Origin: Sunxiuqinia sp965372405
Lineage (GTDB): Bacteria; Bacteroidota; Bacteroidia; Bacteroidales; Prolixibacteraceae
Assembly: GCA_965372405.1 (NCBI GenBank)
Contig: CBDVCE010000001.1
Location: 94,519-158,518 of the forward strand
Direction: 5' to 3'
DNA length: 64,000 bases
Part shown: positions 45,219-53,732 of the stretch, one piece after another
Position numbering within the stretch: position 1 is the first letter of the stretch
How the letters are laid out: every line of letters begins with the position of its first letter
Position numbers and translations under genes: made by a program
The notes under the pieces: generated by a model
The model's input: the letters and a program-made list of their open reading frames with translations, nothing else
Database searches by the model: none
What the model was told of the DNA's origin: nothing

Positions 45219-46775
45219 TTATCCGTTTTCAGTTTCTTTTTTCAATGCGTCTTCAAGCTGATTCTCAATGATTACCAATTCATCTTCATAAAAGTACTTA
45301 TCAGCCTCATATGGTTTTAGCTTCTCAATGGTATTCTCTTGTTCATCGTACTTAGCAAAATATACGCTGTCCATCCACTTCATGTTTCGCGCTTCGTTGA
45401 ACTTTAGTGCAAATACCTTCTCTCCGTTTATCACTGTCGTTCCCAATAGCGAAGTTTTACCCGCAGAAGAAGTCATGGTAATATGCCTGGATGGGCGATT
45501 AATGGATGCCAACTCACGATATACTTTGCTAAATACTTTCGTAATATCAGCCAATGGAGCTGTAAAGTAGTGGTGTTCACCTGTTGGTCTTGCACAATAC
45601 ATAGAGTGAAATCCAATGCCAACCATGGCCAATACATTTCCAAGGTCTATCCAGTTTTGTGCTGAGCGGTCAACATCTACCTTGCCATTTTCATCTTTGA
45701 ACAAACTGATATGATTCATAATCGGACTTTGACTTTTAATGGTCAGTCCATATCGTTTCAATCGTCTAATCGCTGCAAGTGCTCCTGGATTCAGAATTTC
45801 ACGAGGCGTTGACAAATGCGCCATCCACACCACCTGGATCCCATTGTTAACGACTTCATTTAGCAATTCCAGAATTTTGGTGAATTTTTCACTCAGTAAA
45901 AATTCAGGATGAAAGGTAATTGCCCTTGAACCAATGCGTAAAGTTCTTACATGGAGTAAATCCTTATCTTCCATTAATGGCGTTACATATTCCTTTAATC
46001 GTTCATATGTAATGTATCCTCCATCACCCCCGGTTATTAAAATATCGCTAAGTTCTTTATGCTTTTTAATGTAGTTATGCACTTGAGAGATATCACGCTG
46101 CACAAACATATCCTCATCTCCGCGTACTTGTGCATGTCTAAAACAATAAGTGCAGAATGCAAAACAGTTCTGTGTTCCAACATCAAGAATTAACTTAATT
46201 GGAGGATACTTGTGCTGGCTGCCTTCCAATATTTCCAACTGCCCATCGCCATTTTTAAAAAATGGTTTGTTCAGTTTTTGTTTGCCATCATGTGGATTCG
46301 TTTTTAACTGGTATTCCTCAACAACCTGCTGGCGTTCTTCATCATTAGCAGCGTCCAGATACTTTTTGACATCTTCTTTATTGATCATACCTGCCTGTGG
46401 AAATATCAAATGGTAGTTAGAATCACTATCATAGTTTTCCCAATCTATTGTATTTAGAATATGCTTGGTCGCCATAAAACGGTATACTTCTAAAAAGAAT
46501 TTCCGCTCTTTTATGTCTGGCAGTACTATCCCTCGATTGTGAAGTTTCTCCAGTATTTCACGAAAGCCTGTTAATCCTGTATAATGAGTTTTCCCTTTGA
46601 ACATGGCTTCTTCAGATTTCAAAAATCCTGAATACTGGGGAAAACACTTATGCAAACGGTTTATCAATCCTAAAGAAAGCAATTCCTCATTATCAATCGT
46701 TTGAATAGTCTCTTGTTCAAAATCAGAGGCCAAGAACATTTTGCTAATATCTGAGTATTCAATCTCTCTCTTCAT
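45219..46775 (-). CDS. KamA-family radical SAM aminomutase, predicted acidic-substrate (2-aminoadipate?) type
   Basis: A 518-residue radical SAM/PLP aminomutase with the cluster motif CFAFCTYC (Cys204, Cys208, Cys211). Lysine 2,3-aminomutase uses an Asp in YQCD and an Asp in VVDAPGGG to hold the substrate's distal ammonium. The matching segments here read YCARPTG and TMTSSAGK, with no aspartate and an Arg beside the first site. Lysine is thus an unlikely substrate, and one with a distal carboxylate is more plausible. It leads the operon with pcaI, pcaJ, the aminotransferase, pcaF and the ALDH, so conversion of 2- to 3-aminoadipate is the proposed role. EpmB-type EF-P modification is another use of this family but fits the context poorly. 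Confidence 0.85.
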   Translation of the reverse strand: MKREIEYSDISKMFLASDFEQETIQTIDNEELLSLGLINRLHKCFPQYSGFLKSEEAMFKGKTHYTGLTGFREILEKLHNRGIVLPDIKERKFFLEVYRFMATKHILNTIDWENYDSDSNYHLIFPQAGMINKEDVKKYLDAANDEERQQVVEEYQLKTNPHDGKQKLNKPFFKNGDGQLEILEGSQHKYPPIKLILDVGTQNCFAFCTYCFRHAQVRGDEDMFVQRDISQVHNYIKKHKELSDILITGGDGGYITYERLKEYVTPLMEDKDLLHVRTLRIGSRAITFHPEFLLSEKFTKILELLNEVVNNGIQVVWMAHLSTPREILNPGALAAIRRLKRYGLTIKSQSPIMNHISLFKDENGKVDVDRSAQNWIDLGNVLAMVGIGFHSMYCARPTGEHHYFTAPLADITKVFSKVYRELASINRPSRHITMTSSAGKTSLLGTTVINGEKVFALKFNEARNMKWMDSVYFAKYDEQENTIEKLKPYEADKYFYEDELVIIENQLEDALKKETENG

Positions 46776-47204
46776 TATTTAGTTTTCTTTAATAATAACT
46801 AATGGATCCAATTGTTGTAAAATATCGCCTGTACACAGACGCGTGCCAGAATGCAGAAGAGCTTATAATCATAATACGTATTTCTCTTATGAACAGTTTA
46901 TAAAAAATGATAAGCTTAAAAACATAAAGGACTAGCTAATAGAAGTAGTGGAATCAATATCAGCTGTGAGAGCAGCTAATGTGAAACAATATCTTCATCG
47001 AGACATTCAGGAAGCCCGATGTAAAAGAAGATTGGACATTGATAGGATTGAATCATACTAATTAAATATGTATCCTTAAATATTCCCGAAAAGATAAGGG
47101 CTTTAGCAGCCAAAAAAAATGACAGAATTCATGAATTGACGAGTTCTAAAATTTGGACTTCTCCATATCTCAACAATACATTTATTATCTCAGTTTAATA
47201 AAAA
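46776..47204. other. Intergenic region with possible gene remnant
   Basis: About 430 bp between divergent genes. Plus-strand frame 46936-47061 (41 codons, ending IDRIESY and TAA) reads like protein (ISAVRAANVKQYLHRDIQEA). It is preceded in the same frame by a TAG at 46933 and a further open stretch from about 46830. It may be the decayed end of a small gene, or the long leader of the minus-strand operon. No exact -7 box was seen close to the KamA-family gene. Confidence 0.3.
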
Positions 47205-47227
47205 ACAAAAATATATTATATATTTGT
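47205..47227. promoter_or_regulatory. Palindromic operator containing two opposed -7 boxes
   Basis: A 23-bp palindrome, 10 of 11 base pairs matched (ACAAA at 47205-47209 against TTTGT at 47223-47227). TATATTTG (47219-47226) is an exact TAnnTTTG box toward iclR, and 47206-47213 read on the minus strand gives TATTTTTG, an exact box toward the aminomutase operon. Binding of the IclR protein here could control both directions. Confidence 0.6.
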
Positions 47228-47249
47228 AATGCTTTTATATATTTATAAT

Positions 47250-48038
47250 ATGACAAAAACATCATACGACTCGCCTGCTGTACGGAAAGCCATCAAGCTT
47301 TTCACACTTCTGTGCGAAAGCCAAAAGCCTTTGGGATGTACTAAAATTGCAACAGAGCTTAAGCTAAATACCAATATGGTTTTTAGACTATTAAAAACAT
47401 TGATAGATGAAAACTGGGTTGTAGAATCAGAAGATGGATTGAAATATACAGCAAGCCTGCTGCCTTACCATCACGCGATCAAGCCATTAAAAAAGCTTCA
47501 GTTTACACAACTTGCCGCGAAACCACTTAATGATCTTTGGGATCAAACTCACGAAAGCTGCTATTTAGGAATAATTGATGGTACTAAAACTTACTTCCTT
47601 GAACACCTTGATGCAATTGGAGATATAAGAGTTGTGGCGAGCCCGGGAGGTCGTTTTAATATGCATTGTGCAGCACCAGGAAAAGTTTTACTCGCATACA
47701 GTAACCAATCATTTGTAGAAAAAGTAATAGCAAAGGAAGGACTACCTAAACAGACTAAGAATACAATAACCAATAAAGAAGAACTCTTTAAGGAACTTGA
47801 AAAGATAAGGGACATGAAATATGGTCTCGACATTGAAGAGTTCACTGATGGACTAATCTGTTTTGCAGCTCCTGTCTTCGATTACAATTCTCAACTCGTT
47901 GGTACTATTGGATTGTCTGTTCTAACCCTCTACTATACCGTAGAGAAAATGGTTAATGAACTTGGCCCATTAGTAGTGGAAGCAGCAAATAATATTTCAA
48001 TTGCTATGGGATATAATGGTGGTGATATTAAAATATAA
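47250..48038 (+). CDS. IclR family transcriptional regulator
   Basis: A 262-residue regulator starting at ATG 47250 (MTKTSYDSPAVRKAIKLFTL); an upstream ATG at 47229 lies directly against the promoter palindrome and is less likely. It has a winged-helix N-terminal domain (about 10-70, with LGCTKIATELKLNTNMVFRLLKTL) and a C-terminal effector domain (about 85-255) with the IclR pattern GGRFNMHCAAPGKVLLAY and GLICFAAPVFDYNSQLVGTIG. IclR proteins such as PcaR and PobR regulate 3-oxoadipate metabolism in proteobacteria. That precedent fits the pcaIJF genes transcribed away from it. It also heads the FIST-cytochrome-barrel genes, 22 bp upstream of the first. Confidence 0.92.
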   Translation: MTKTSYDSPAVRKAIKLFTLLCESQKPLGCTKIATELKLNTNMVFRLLKTLIDENWVVESEDGLKYTASLLPYHHAIKPLKKLQFTQLAAKPLNDLWDQTHESCYLGIIDGTKTYFLEHLDAIGDIRVVASPGGRFNMHCAAPGKVLLAYSNQSFVEKVIAKEGLPKQTKNTITNKEELFKELEKIRDMKYGLDIEEFTDGLICFAAPVFDYNSQLVGTIGLSVLTLYYTVEKMVNELGPLVVEAANNISIAMGYNGGDIKI

Positions 48039-48060
48039 TAAGCTAAAATAAAATTCAACT

Positions 48061-49020
48061 ATGAAAAACATACTATTAACAATTACATTTCTGCTATTGG
48101 TTATTTCATCAATTGCTAAAAAAGAACAGCTAATTACTAGCATTGGAATCTCAGAAAAATTGGATGCAAAAGCTGCAGGAACAGAAGCAGCCTTAATGGC
48201 AAAAAAGGATCTGAACACAAAAGCTAAAGCAGTTATTGTTTTTGCTTCCAGATCACAAGTAAATAATGAACTAATTGAAGGAATTGCTACTGTTTTTCCT
48301 GAAAAAATTATTTATGGATGTGAAGGTTACTCACCTATCACCAATTTTGGGAATTTTCACAATCAGGGACATACCATTAAAAGCGGTGTTACAATTCTTG
48401 CAATTGGAGGTAAAGCCGATTTAACCATTGTTCATGCAAAAACAGACAACAATTGGGAAGCTTGTGGAAAACAGCTTGCTATGCAATTAGAAAAAAAACT
48501 AAAAAATGATGATCAAGGAAAACTCTTAATCTGCTTTGGAGATCAACATGTAGGAGAACCAAACACTGCTTTGGTAAACGGACTTTACTCCATATTACCC
48601 AAAAGCCTGCCAATCGTAGGAGCCGCAGCTGGTAATTCCGAGGCCAAAGAAATTGTTGCAGGAAAAATTACCAATGCAACAAATATTGCCATACTTCTCT
48701 CAGGCGATTTTGAAGTTAATGTTGGATGCAATGGAGGTGGTGATGACCTTTTAGAAAAAGCTGACAAATCATTCAGACAATCGTTTACCAATAATGAAAA
48801 AGATCCGATTATCACTTTTGTCTTTGATTGTGGTGGAAGACGAAATGATATGCACAATCAAAAAATACTCGGTGCCGAATATCAGCTTATGAAAGAAATA
48901 GCAGGATCAATTCCATTCTTTGGCTTTTATGGCGGTGGAGAAATTGGAACAGATTCAAAAGGATCAGCTTCAGAAGGAGTTGGTTATAGCATTGCAACAG
49001 CCACAATTTTTCAAAAATAA
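48061..49020 (+). CDS. Secreted FIST-domain protein
   Basis: A 319-residue protein with signal peptide (MKNILLTITFLLLVISSIA) followed by FIST N- and C-type regions: FASRSQVNNELIEGI, YGCEGYSPI, SLPIVGAAAGNSEAKE, ITFVFDCGGRRNDM and IPFFGFYGGGEIG. FIST domains are predicted small-molecule sensors, often for amino acids, and are normally cytoplasmic parts of signalling proteins. A stand-alone exported version is unusual. It lies 22 bp after iclR and 11 bp before a diheme cytochrome gene. It might bind an extracytoplasmic ligand for that system; this is inference. Confidence 0.82.
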   Translation: MKNILLTITFLLLVISSIAKKEQLITSIGISEKLDAKAAGTEAALMAKKDLNTKAKAVIVFASRSQVNNELIEGIATVFPEKIIYGCEGYSPITNFGNFHNQGHTIKSGVTILAIGGKADLTIVHAKTDNNWEACGKQLAMQLEKKLKNDDQGKLLICFGDQHVGEPNTALVNGLYSILPKSLPIVGAAAGNSEAKEIVAGKITNATNIAILLSGDFEVNVGCNGGGDDLLEKADKSFRQSFTNNEKDPIITFVFDCGGRRNDMHNQKILGAEYQLMKEIAGSIPFFGFYGGGEIGTDSKGSASEGVGYSIATATIFQK

Positions 49021-49031
49021 ATAGAATTGCC

Positions 49032-51356
49032 ATGATCAGACTGTCAATATATTTTATCCTATTTGCAATTGTTGCGAACGTACAATCTTCGGCAGAAGAA
49101 AAAGCTTCGTCTGACATTTCAAAATTTGCATTTATTTTAAGAGATGATTATGGTATTGATGGCACCAATGCGACTATGTTTTGTCGCAAAACGATAGAAG
49201 GATCTGCAATCGTTATTTATAATTCTTCGAAAGCTAAAAAGACAACTTCTATTTTTGAAACTAAGTCTGGGTTCATATTTGATATGTCCCCTTCATTTGA
49301 TGGACAAAAAATCCTATTCTCATACAAGGAAACAATTGATTCTCCTTTTCATATTTGGGAGATTGGAATTGATGGAACAGGATTAACGCAAATAACAAAA
49401 GGGAATTACCATGATGTTTCTCCAATTTATCTGCCTGGAGATAAAATTCTGTTTACCTCATCCAGAGGAGAAAGCTACTCGATGTGTCAAAATTATTTAG
49501 CGTTCACTTTACACGTTGCAGATAATTCAGGACAAAATCTGGAAAGAATCGATTATAGTACAATCTGTTCAATTTCTCCAGCCCTAATGTCTGATGGAAG
49601 AATTCTTACATCAAGGTGGGAGTATCAGGATAAAAATATTTTTTGTTGGCAAGGCTTGTGGAGCATTCATCCAGATGGACGTAACTTGAGTTTGTATCAT
49701 GGCAACACATTCGTAATTCCAAATTCCGTTTATGGAGGAAAAGAAATTCCTGGTACGAACAAAGTAATTACAACAATGGCTGCGCATCACTATCCGCCCA
49801 TTGGGGATATCGCCATAATTGAACGCAGCAAAGGGTTGGAAAGCAAAGAAAGCATAAAGAAAATCACGAATGCAACTCCATATAAGATCACAACTGGCAC
49901 AGACTGGATTACTCCCGGATTATCGAGGGAATGGCAACCCGGAGATATTTTCTATAAATGGTCATATTGCGACCCATTTCCCATTAGTCGGGATTATTCA
50001 TTGGTCTCATTCGGTGATAAGGCAACTGAGAAATATGAAATACAATTATTAAATCATTCTGATGGAAGAACTGAAACGATATATCAGCATTCAGAAAAAT
50101 CATGTTTTTGCCCAATCCCTCTGCAAGCGAGAAAAATACCACATCAGATTCCTGTTAATCAATTTAAGAATAAGCAAAAGAATGGCGTTTTTCATGTGAA
50201 TAATATATATGAAGGATTGAAAGAACAAGGAGTCAAGGAAGGTGAAGTAAAGGCATTAAGAATTATGGAGGTTCTTCCAAAGACGACTCATGTTCAGGGT
50301 CCAAGGCTTCATGATGAATATCCGATTATGAGTATGGGAACCTATTATGCAAAAACAAACCTTGGAGAAGTCCCTGTTAAAGATGATGGATCAGTTTGTT
50401 TTGAAGCACCAGCCAATAAAGAACTCTATTTCATAGCTCTCGATAAGGACGGGAAAGAGATACAACGGATGGGCTCAATAACTCAAATCAGACCCGGCGA
50501 AGTTGTTTCTTGTATAGGTTGTCATGAAGACAGGTTGCATGCCCCTGCGAATAAAAGAATCAACATGGCTTCGATAGAACCTGTGAAAATTAAACCTCCA
50601 AGTTGGGGTGAAGGAGCTGTGAGCTACGTAAAGCATGTGCAACCAGTTCTTGATAGATATTGCATAAAATGTCACTCAGGTCTTGAGCCAAAAGGAGGAA
50701 TCGATCTTTCAGGAGATAAAACGCGTTTTTTCAATATGTCCTATTTGAGTTTGTGTAATCCAAAATACACCGAATATTATTTTTTAAACACTGCTCCAAC
50801 TGGAGTATTTCCAGCAAAAGCAACTGGCTCATATGTTAGTGGCATTACTCAAATGATTGAGAATAATCATGCTGAAATCCAAATGGAAGACATAGACAAA
50901 AGAACAATATTTGCCTGGATTGATGCCAATGTACCCTATTATTCAACCTTTGATGTTACTCGTCCAAAGCACACTGGAGGAAGAGACATTTTAGAAAGTG
51001 GTACGATACCTGGCTCAGAAATAATTCTAGAATACATCAAAACATATATTAACGAGAACGAAGGAGTTGGATGGTATTTAAGTGATATTGGAAGAGATTA
51101 CCAAACATTCTCTGAAGAAAAGTTCAATTATTCAAATCCCGAACTGAGTCGATTTCTTCATGAGAATCTTTCTCAGGCAGCAGGAGGCTTGGCCGAAAAT
51201 GAAAGCGCAATTTTCACTTCCAAAGAAGATCAAGAATACATCCGTTTGCTCAATGCAATAAAACAAGTTAGCGAACACCTAATACAAAACCCACGAATGG
51301 ATATGTCAGGTGCTAAAAGTGCTCCAAAACTGAATCTTTGGGGACATACTTTTTAA
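49032..51356 (+). CDS. Exported beta-propeller diheme cytochrome c (hydrazine-synthase-alpha-like architecture)
   Basis: A 774-residue exported protein (signal peptide MIRLSIYFILFAIVANVQSSA). The first 380 residues show WD40/PD40-type propeller repeats (e.g. DMSPSFDGQKILFSYK, DVSPIYLPGDKILFTSSRG). Two c-type heme motifs follow: CIGCH (about residue 496) and CIKCH (about residue 540, in DRYCIKCHSGLEPKGGIDLSG). The domain order resembles proteins related to hydrazine synthase alpha subunit. The organism is not an anammox type, so a different redox reaction is expected; substrate unknown. Third gene of the iclR-FIST-cytochrome-barrel series. Confidence 0.82.
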   Translation: MIRLSIYFILFAIVANVQSSAEEKASSDISKFAFILRDDYGIDGTNATMFCRKTIEGSAIVIYNSSKAKKTTSIFETKSGFIFDMSPSFDGQKILFSYKETIDSPFHIWEIGIDGTGLTQITKGNYHDVSPIYLPGDKILFTSSRGESYSMCQNYLAFTLHVADNSGQNLERIDYSTICSISPALMSDGRILTSRWEYQDKNIFCWQGLWSIHPDGRNLSLYHGNTFVIPNSVYGGKEIPGTNKVITTMAAHHYPPIGDIAIIERSKGLESKESIKKITNATPYKITTGTDWITPGLSREWQPGDIFYKWSYCDPFPISRDYSLVSFGDKATEKYEIQLLNHSDGRTETIYQHSEKSCFCPIPLQARKIPHQIPVNQFKNKQKNGVFHVNNIYEGLKEQGVKEGEVKALRIMEVLPKTTHVQGPRLHDEYPIMSMGTYYAKTNLGEVPVKDDGSVCFEAPANKELYFIALDKDGKEIQRMGSITQIRPGEVVSCIGCHEDRLHAPANKRINMASIEPVKIKPPSWGEGAVSYVKHVQPVLDRYCIKCHSGLEPKGGIDLSGDKTRFFNMSYLSLCNPKYTEYYFLNTAPTGVFPAKATGSYVSGITQMIENNHAEIQMEDIDKRTIFAWIDANVPYYSTFDVTRPKHTGGRDILESGTIPGSEIILEYIKTYINENEGVGWYLSDIGRDYQTFSEEKFNYSNPELSRFLHENLSQAAGGLAENESAIFTSKEDQEYIRLLNAIKQVSEHLIQNPRMDMSGAKSAPKLNLWGHTF

Positions 51357-51416
51357 TACAAACAGACACTTTTACTTCAATTTCATAGAATACACACCAC
51401 ACTAAAACCTTGCAAA

Positions 51417-52229
51417 ATGACACTTAAATCTTTTGGAAAGATTATTTCCATTATAATTATTAGTATGCCCTTATTGAGCCAATCTTCAAATAGTGAAAGT
51501 GAAGAAAACTCAATCAAGGTGTATTCTGAATTAAACCTGCTTTCAAAATCAATTTGGCACGGGTGGGACATTAGCAATGACCAAGCTGTATATAATCCAT
51601 ACGTTGGAGTAAAGTTATGGCAAACTGGATTTGAGCTAGGTTTTTGGGCATCAATTCCTATTGATCGTACGAAAAGCTTTAATGATGATCTGGAATTTAT
51701 GTTCCGATATCAAGATGTAAAGAATGAAAACTCACGCCTTGAAATGGATTTTCATGGATTTATCAATTTCATTCATTGCCCAAACAACAACACCTTCAAA
51801 TATCGGCCAACAATTGATAATGATTTGCAACTTGGGATAAAACAATTGTGGAAATTAAACCTGGGTTTAGCACTTAATAAACTCATTCCAGTTGGTCGCA
51901 ATTATCTTATTCCATCAATAAATATGTATAATTTTCAACCTGCTGGGAGTGCTGACTTTTTGCCCGGATCAGTATTTGATATTTCCCTTTTATACGTATT
52001 GCCAATAACAGAAAAAATCAGCTATTCGATATCCGGTACTGGATCATATCACTACCGGGTATTTGGCGTTGAAGATTGGGGGTGCATTTTATTTGTATCA
52101 AAAATAAAATATAAAATACAAGACACACTTTTCATGAGCCTATCAGTTGACTTCCAAAACTCATTAAATAAAGATGTAAACCCTGAGGATGAAATTTGGG
52201 GTGGACTGTCCTTTGGATATTCCTTTTAA
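51417..52229 (+). CDS. Outer-membrane beta-barrel protein
   Basis: A 270-residue exported protein (signal peptide ending near MPLLSQSSN) with alternating strands from SIKVYSELNLLSKSIWHGWDI to the terminal GGLSFGYSF, ending in Phe as barrels do. The start of the mature part resembles TorF-like putative porins. It is 60 bp after the diheme cytochrome gene and probably provides a pore or anchor for that system. Confidence 0.75.
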   Translation: MTLKSFGKIISIIIISMPLLSQSSNSESEENSIKVYSELNLLSKSIWHGWDISNDQAVYNPYVGVKLWQTGFELGFWASIPIDRTKSFNDDLEFMFRYQDVKNENSRLEMDFHGFINFIHCPNNNTFKYRPTIDNDLQLGIKQLWKLNLGLALNKLIPVGRNYLIPSINMYNFQPAGSADFLPGSVFDISLLYVLPITEKISYSISGTGSYHYRVFGVEDWGCILFVSKIKYKIQDTLFMSLSVDFQNSLNKDVNPEDEIWGGLSFGYSF

Positions 52230-52231
52230 AC

Positions 52232-52262
52232 AAAAAAAAGCCGCTCCAAATTGGAACGGCTT
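52232..52262 (-). terminator. Terminator of secG, possibly shared with the barrel gene
   Basis: GCCG-C-TCCAA and TTGGA-A-CGGC (52240-52260), with one mismatch, form a GC-rich stem. On the minus strand a run of seven or eight T follows (52232-52239 read as A). Confidence 0.8.
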
Positions 52263-52284
52263 CTATATATTTTATAGTGATTTT

Positions 52285-52626
52285 TTACTCAGTTGGAGTT
52301 TCTTCTTCTGCTGGAGCAGTAGTAGGGAAATTTGGAACCTGACTTGGATCAATTGCACTTTCAATTTGTTCCCGTATTGCAGATTGACTTTCCTGCTCAG
52401 CAATACGTGGAATAAAAGCACTGCTAACTACAGAAAGGAATAATAATACTCCGGCTAAAAACCAAGTTGCTTTTTCAAGAAAATCTGTTGTTTTGCGAAC
52501 TCCCATTATTTGGTTTGATGACTGAAAATTACTAGCTAAACCACCACCTTTCGAGTTTTGAACTAATACAAGTAGTACTAAAAGAATACAGGTGATAAAT
52601 ATTAAAACAGTGATTAGCGTATACAT
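52285..52626 (-). CDS. secG: Preprotein translocase subunit SecG
   Basis: Accessory subunit of the SecYEG channel. The 113-residue protein has the two membrane helices (about 4-24 and 53-73) and the conserved loop VQNSKGGGLASNF between them. The C-terminal Glu/Pro/Ala-rich tail (EQIESAIDPSQ...TPTE) is longer than in E. coli and common in Bacteroidota. It ends the sigma54-lptE-TPR-secG unit. Confidence 0.93.
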   Translation of the reverse strand: MYTLITVLIFITCILLVLLVLVQNSKGGGLASNFQSSNQIMGVRKTTDFLEKATWFLAGVLLFLSVVSSAFIPRIAEQESQSAIREQIESAIDPSQVPNFPTTAPAEEETPTE

Positions 52627-52640
52627 GACTTGATTTTATT

Positions 52641-53198
52641 TTAATCTATTAATTTTTTTATTTCTTCAATCTGACCGGCAAAGTAAGTACTTTTTTCCGG
52701 ATATTTCAAACTTAATTTCTCGTATGAATTGATCGCTTCTTTGTAAAGTCCCTGCTTGGCATAAATCTTTGCCAAAGTTTCTGTAACAAACTCGTTCACC
52801 GGACTACCAACTGACTTATTTTCAGTTGGTTTTGTGCTAATCTTTTGAATAGAACGCATCAGGTTTGTTAATGATTCTTCTTCATGCTGTTTATCATCCA
52901 AAAGTCTATATCCTGATTGAGCAGCATATTCATCAATTAACAGATCTTTTGATTTCACATCCTCCACCTGATCATCAGATAGAAAAAAATACAACTGCCT
53001 CCGATTTGGAACACGAATTGCCCCTTTTTTAAGATATTCATCAAATTCAGGATCATCCAAAACCTTAAGATTCTTTAATAAAAGCATCCAGGCTGACTGA
53101 AACGATGGATAAAGCTCAACCAATTGCTTTAGCTTAGGCAGGCTTTCTGAATTAAGAGCTTCAGGATGTTCCAAATATTTATAAAAATCGTTGACCAT
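52641..53198 (-). CDS. TPR-like protein between lptE and secG
   Basis: A 185-residue soluble protein without signal peptide. The final 55 residues (VTETLAKIYAKQGLYKEAINSYEKLSLKYPEKSTYF...) are a recognisable tetratricopeptide repeat; the N-terminal part is helical. Its place between lptE and secG is conserved in Bacteroidota as far as I recall, but no function is known. It lies 3 bp from lptE and 14 bp from secG. Confidence 0.8.
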   Translation of the reverse strand: MVNDFYKYLEHPEALNSESLPKLKQLVELYPSFQSAWMLLLKNLKVLDDPEFDEYLKKGAIRVPNRRQLYFFLSDDQVEDVKSKDLLIDEYAAQSGYRLLDDKQHEEESLTNLMRSIQKISTKPTENKSVGSPVNEFVTETLAKIYAKQGLYKEAINSYEKLSLKYPEKSTYFAGQIEEIKKLID

Positions 53199-53201
53199 TT
53201 A

Positions 53202-53732
53202 CTACCAATTTGCAATAGACTCATTAAAAATGTCGTCAGTGATTTTCTCAATAATTTCAATCATCAATTCATCTTCAACATTACTTAAGATTTCGGTACT
53301 ACTAAAATCTTCATATGCTGAGAATGTTTTTTCCCAATCATCATCACGGTTCTTATTATTGGTGTATTTCACTTTTACAGAAACTGTCAATCGGGTTTGG
53401 GCAGCCAAGTCTCCTTCCGATATATTCATCGGGCGAGTGTCATAGCCAGTAATTTGTCCTTCAAATTCTAAATCGCCACTATCTCCCAACTGGTCAAGGG
53501 AAGTTTGCCTCAATAATTTATCCTGAAGTGCTTCAGTAATCTGCTGGCTTAAGTTCGGATTCACCAATCGTGCTCTATTGGGGAAGTAATAAACCGAAAA
53601 GGTTTTAACGTCAGGAGATATCGATGCTCCAGTAAATGAATAGGACATTTTGCAGTTGGTGAAAAAACCACTTGCCAACACCACCATAACGGCTAATAAA
53701 AACAGCCTTTTCAAATGCTTAAGATATGTCAT
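53202..53732 (-). CDS. lptE: LPS-assembly lipoprotein LptE
   Basis: Outer-membrane lipoprotein partner of LptD in lipopolysaccharide insertion. The 176-residue protein starts at ATG 53732 (MTYLKHLKRLFLLAVMVVLA). The lipidated Cys is near residue 27 (FFTNCKMSYSFTG). The longer frame to 53816 overlaps the upstream gene and is rejected. The Bacteroidota LptE pattern YSFTGASISPDVKTFSV is visible, with YFPNRA and NPNLSQQITEALQDKL. It overlaps the end of the sigma-54 activator gene by 14 bp. Confidence 0.88.
   Translation of the reverse strand: MTYLKHLKRLFLLAVMVVLASGFFTNCKMSYSFTGASISPDVKTFSVYYFPNRARLVNPNLSQQITEALQDKLLRQTSLDQLGDSGDLEFEGQITGYDTRPMNISEGDLAAQTRLTVSVKVKYTNNKNRDDDWEKTFSAYEDFSSTEILSNVEDELMIEIIEKITDDIFNESIANW

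Noticed and set aside
45219..46775. Classical lysine 2,3-aminomutase of the lysine fermentation pathway
   Set aside because: The lysine-ammonium-binding aspartates are absent, and kamD/kamE, kdd, kce and kal are not in the locus.
49032..51356. True hydrazine synthase alpha subunit
   Set aside because: Only the general propeller plus diheme layout is shared; no beta or gamma subunit or other anammox gene is present, and the host signals are Bacteroidota.
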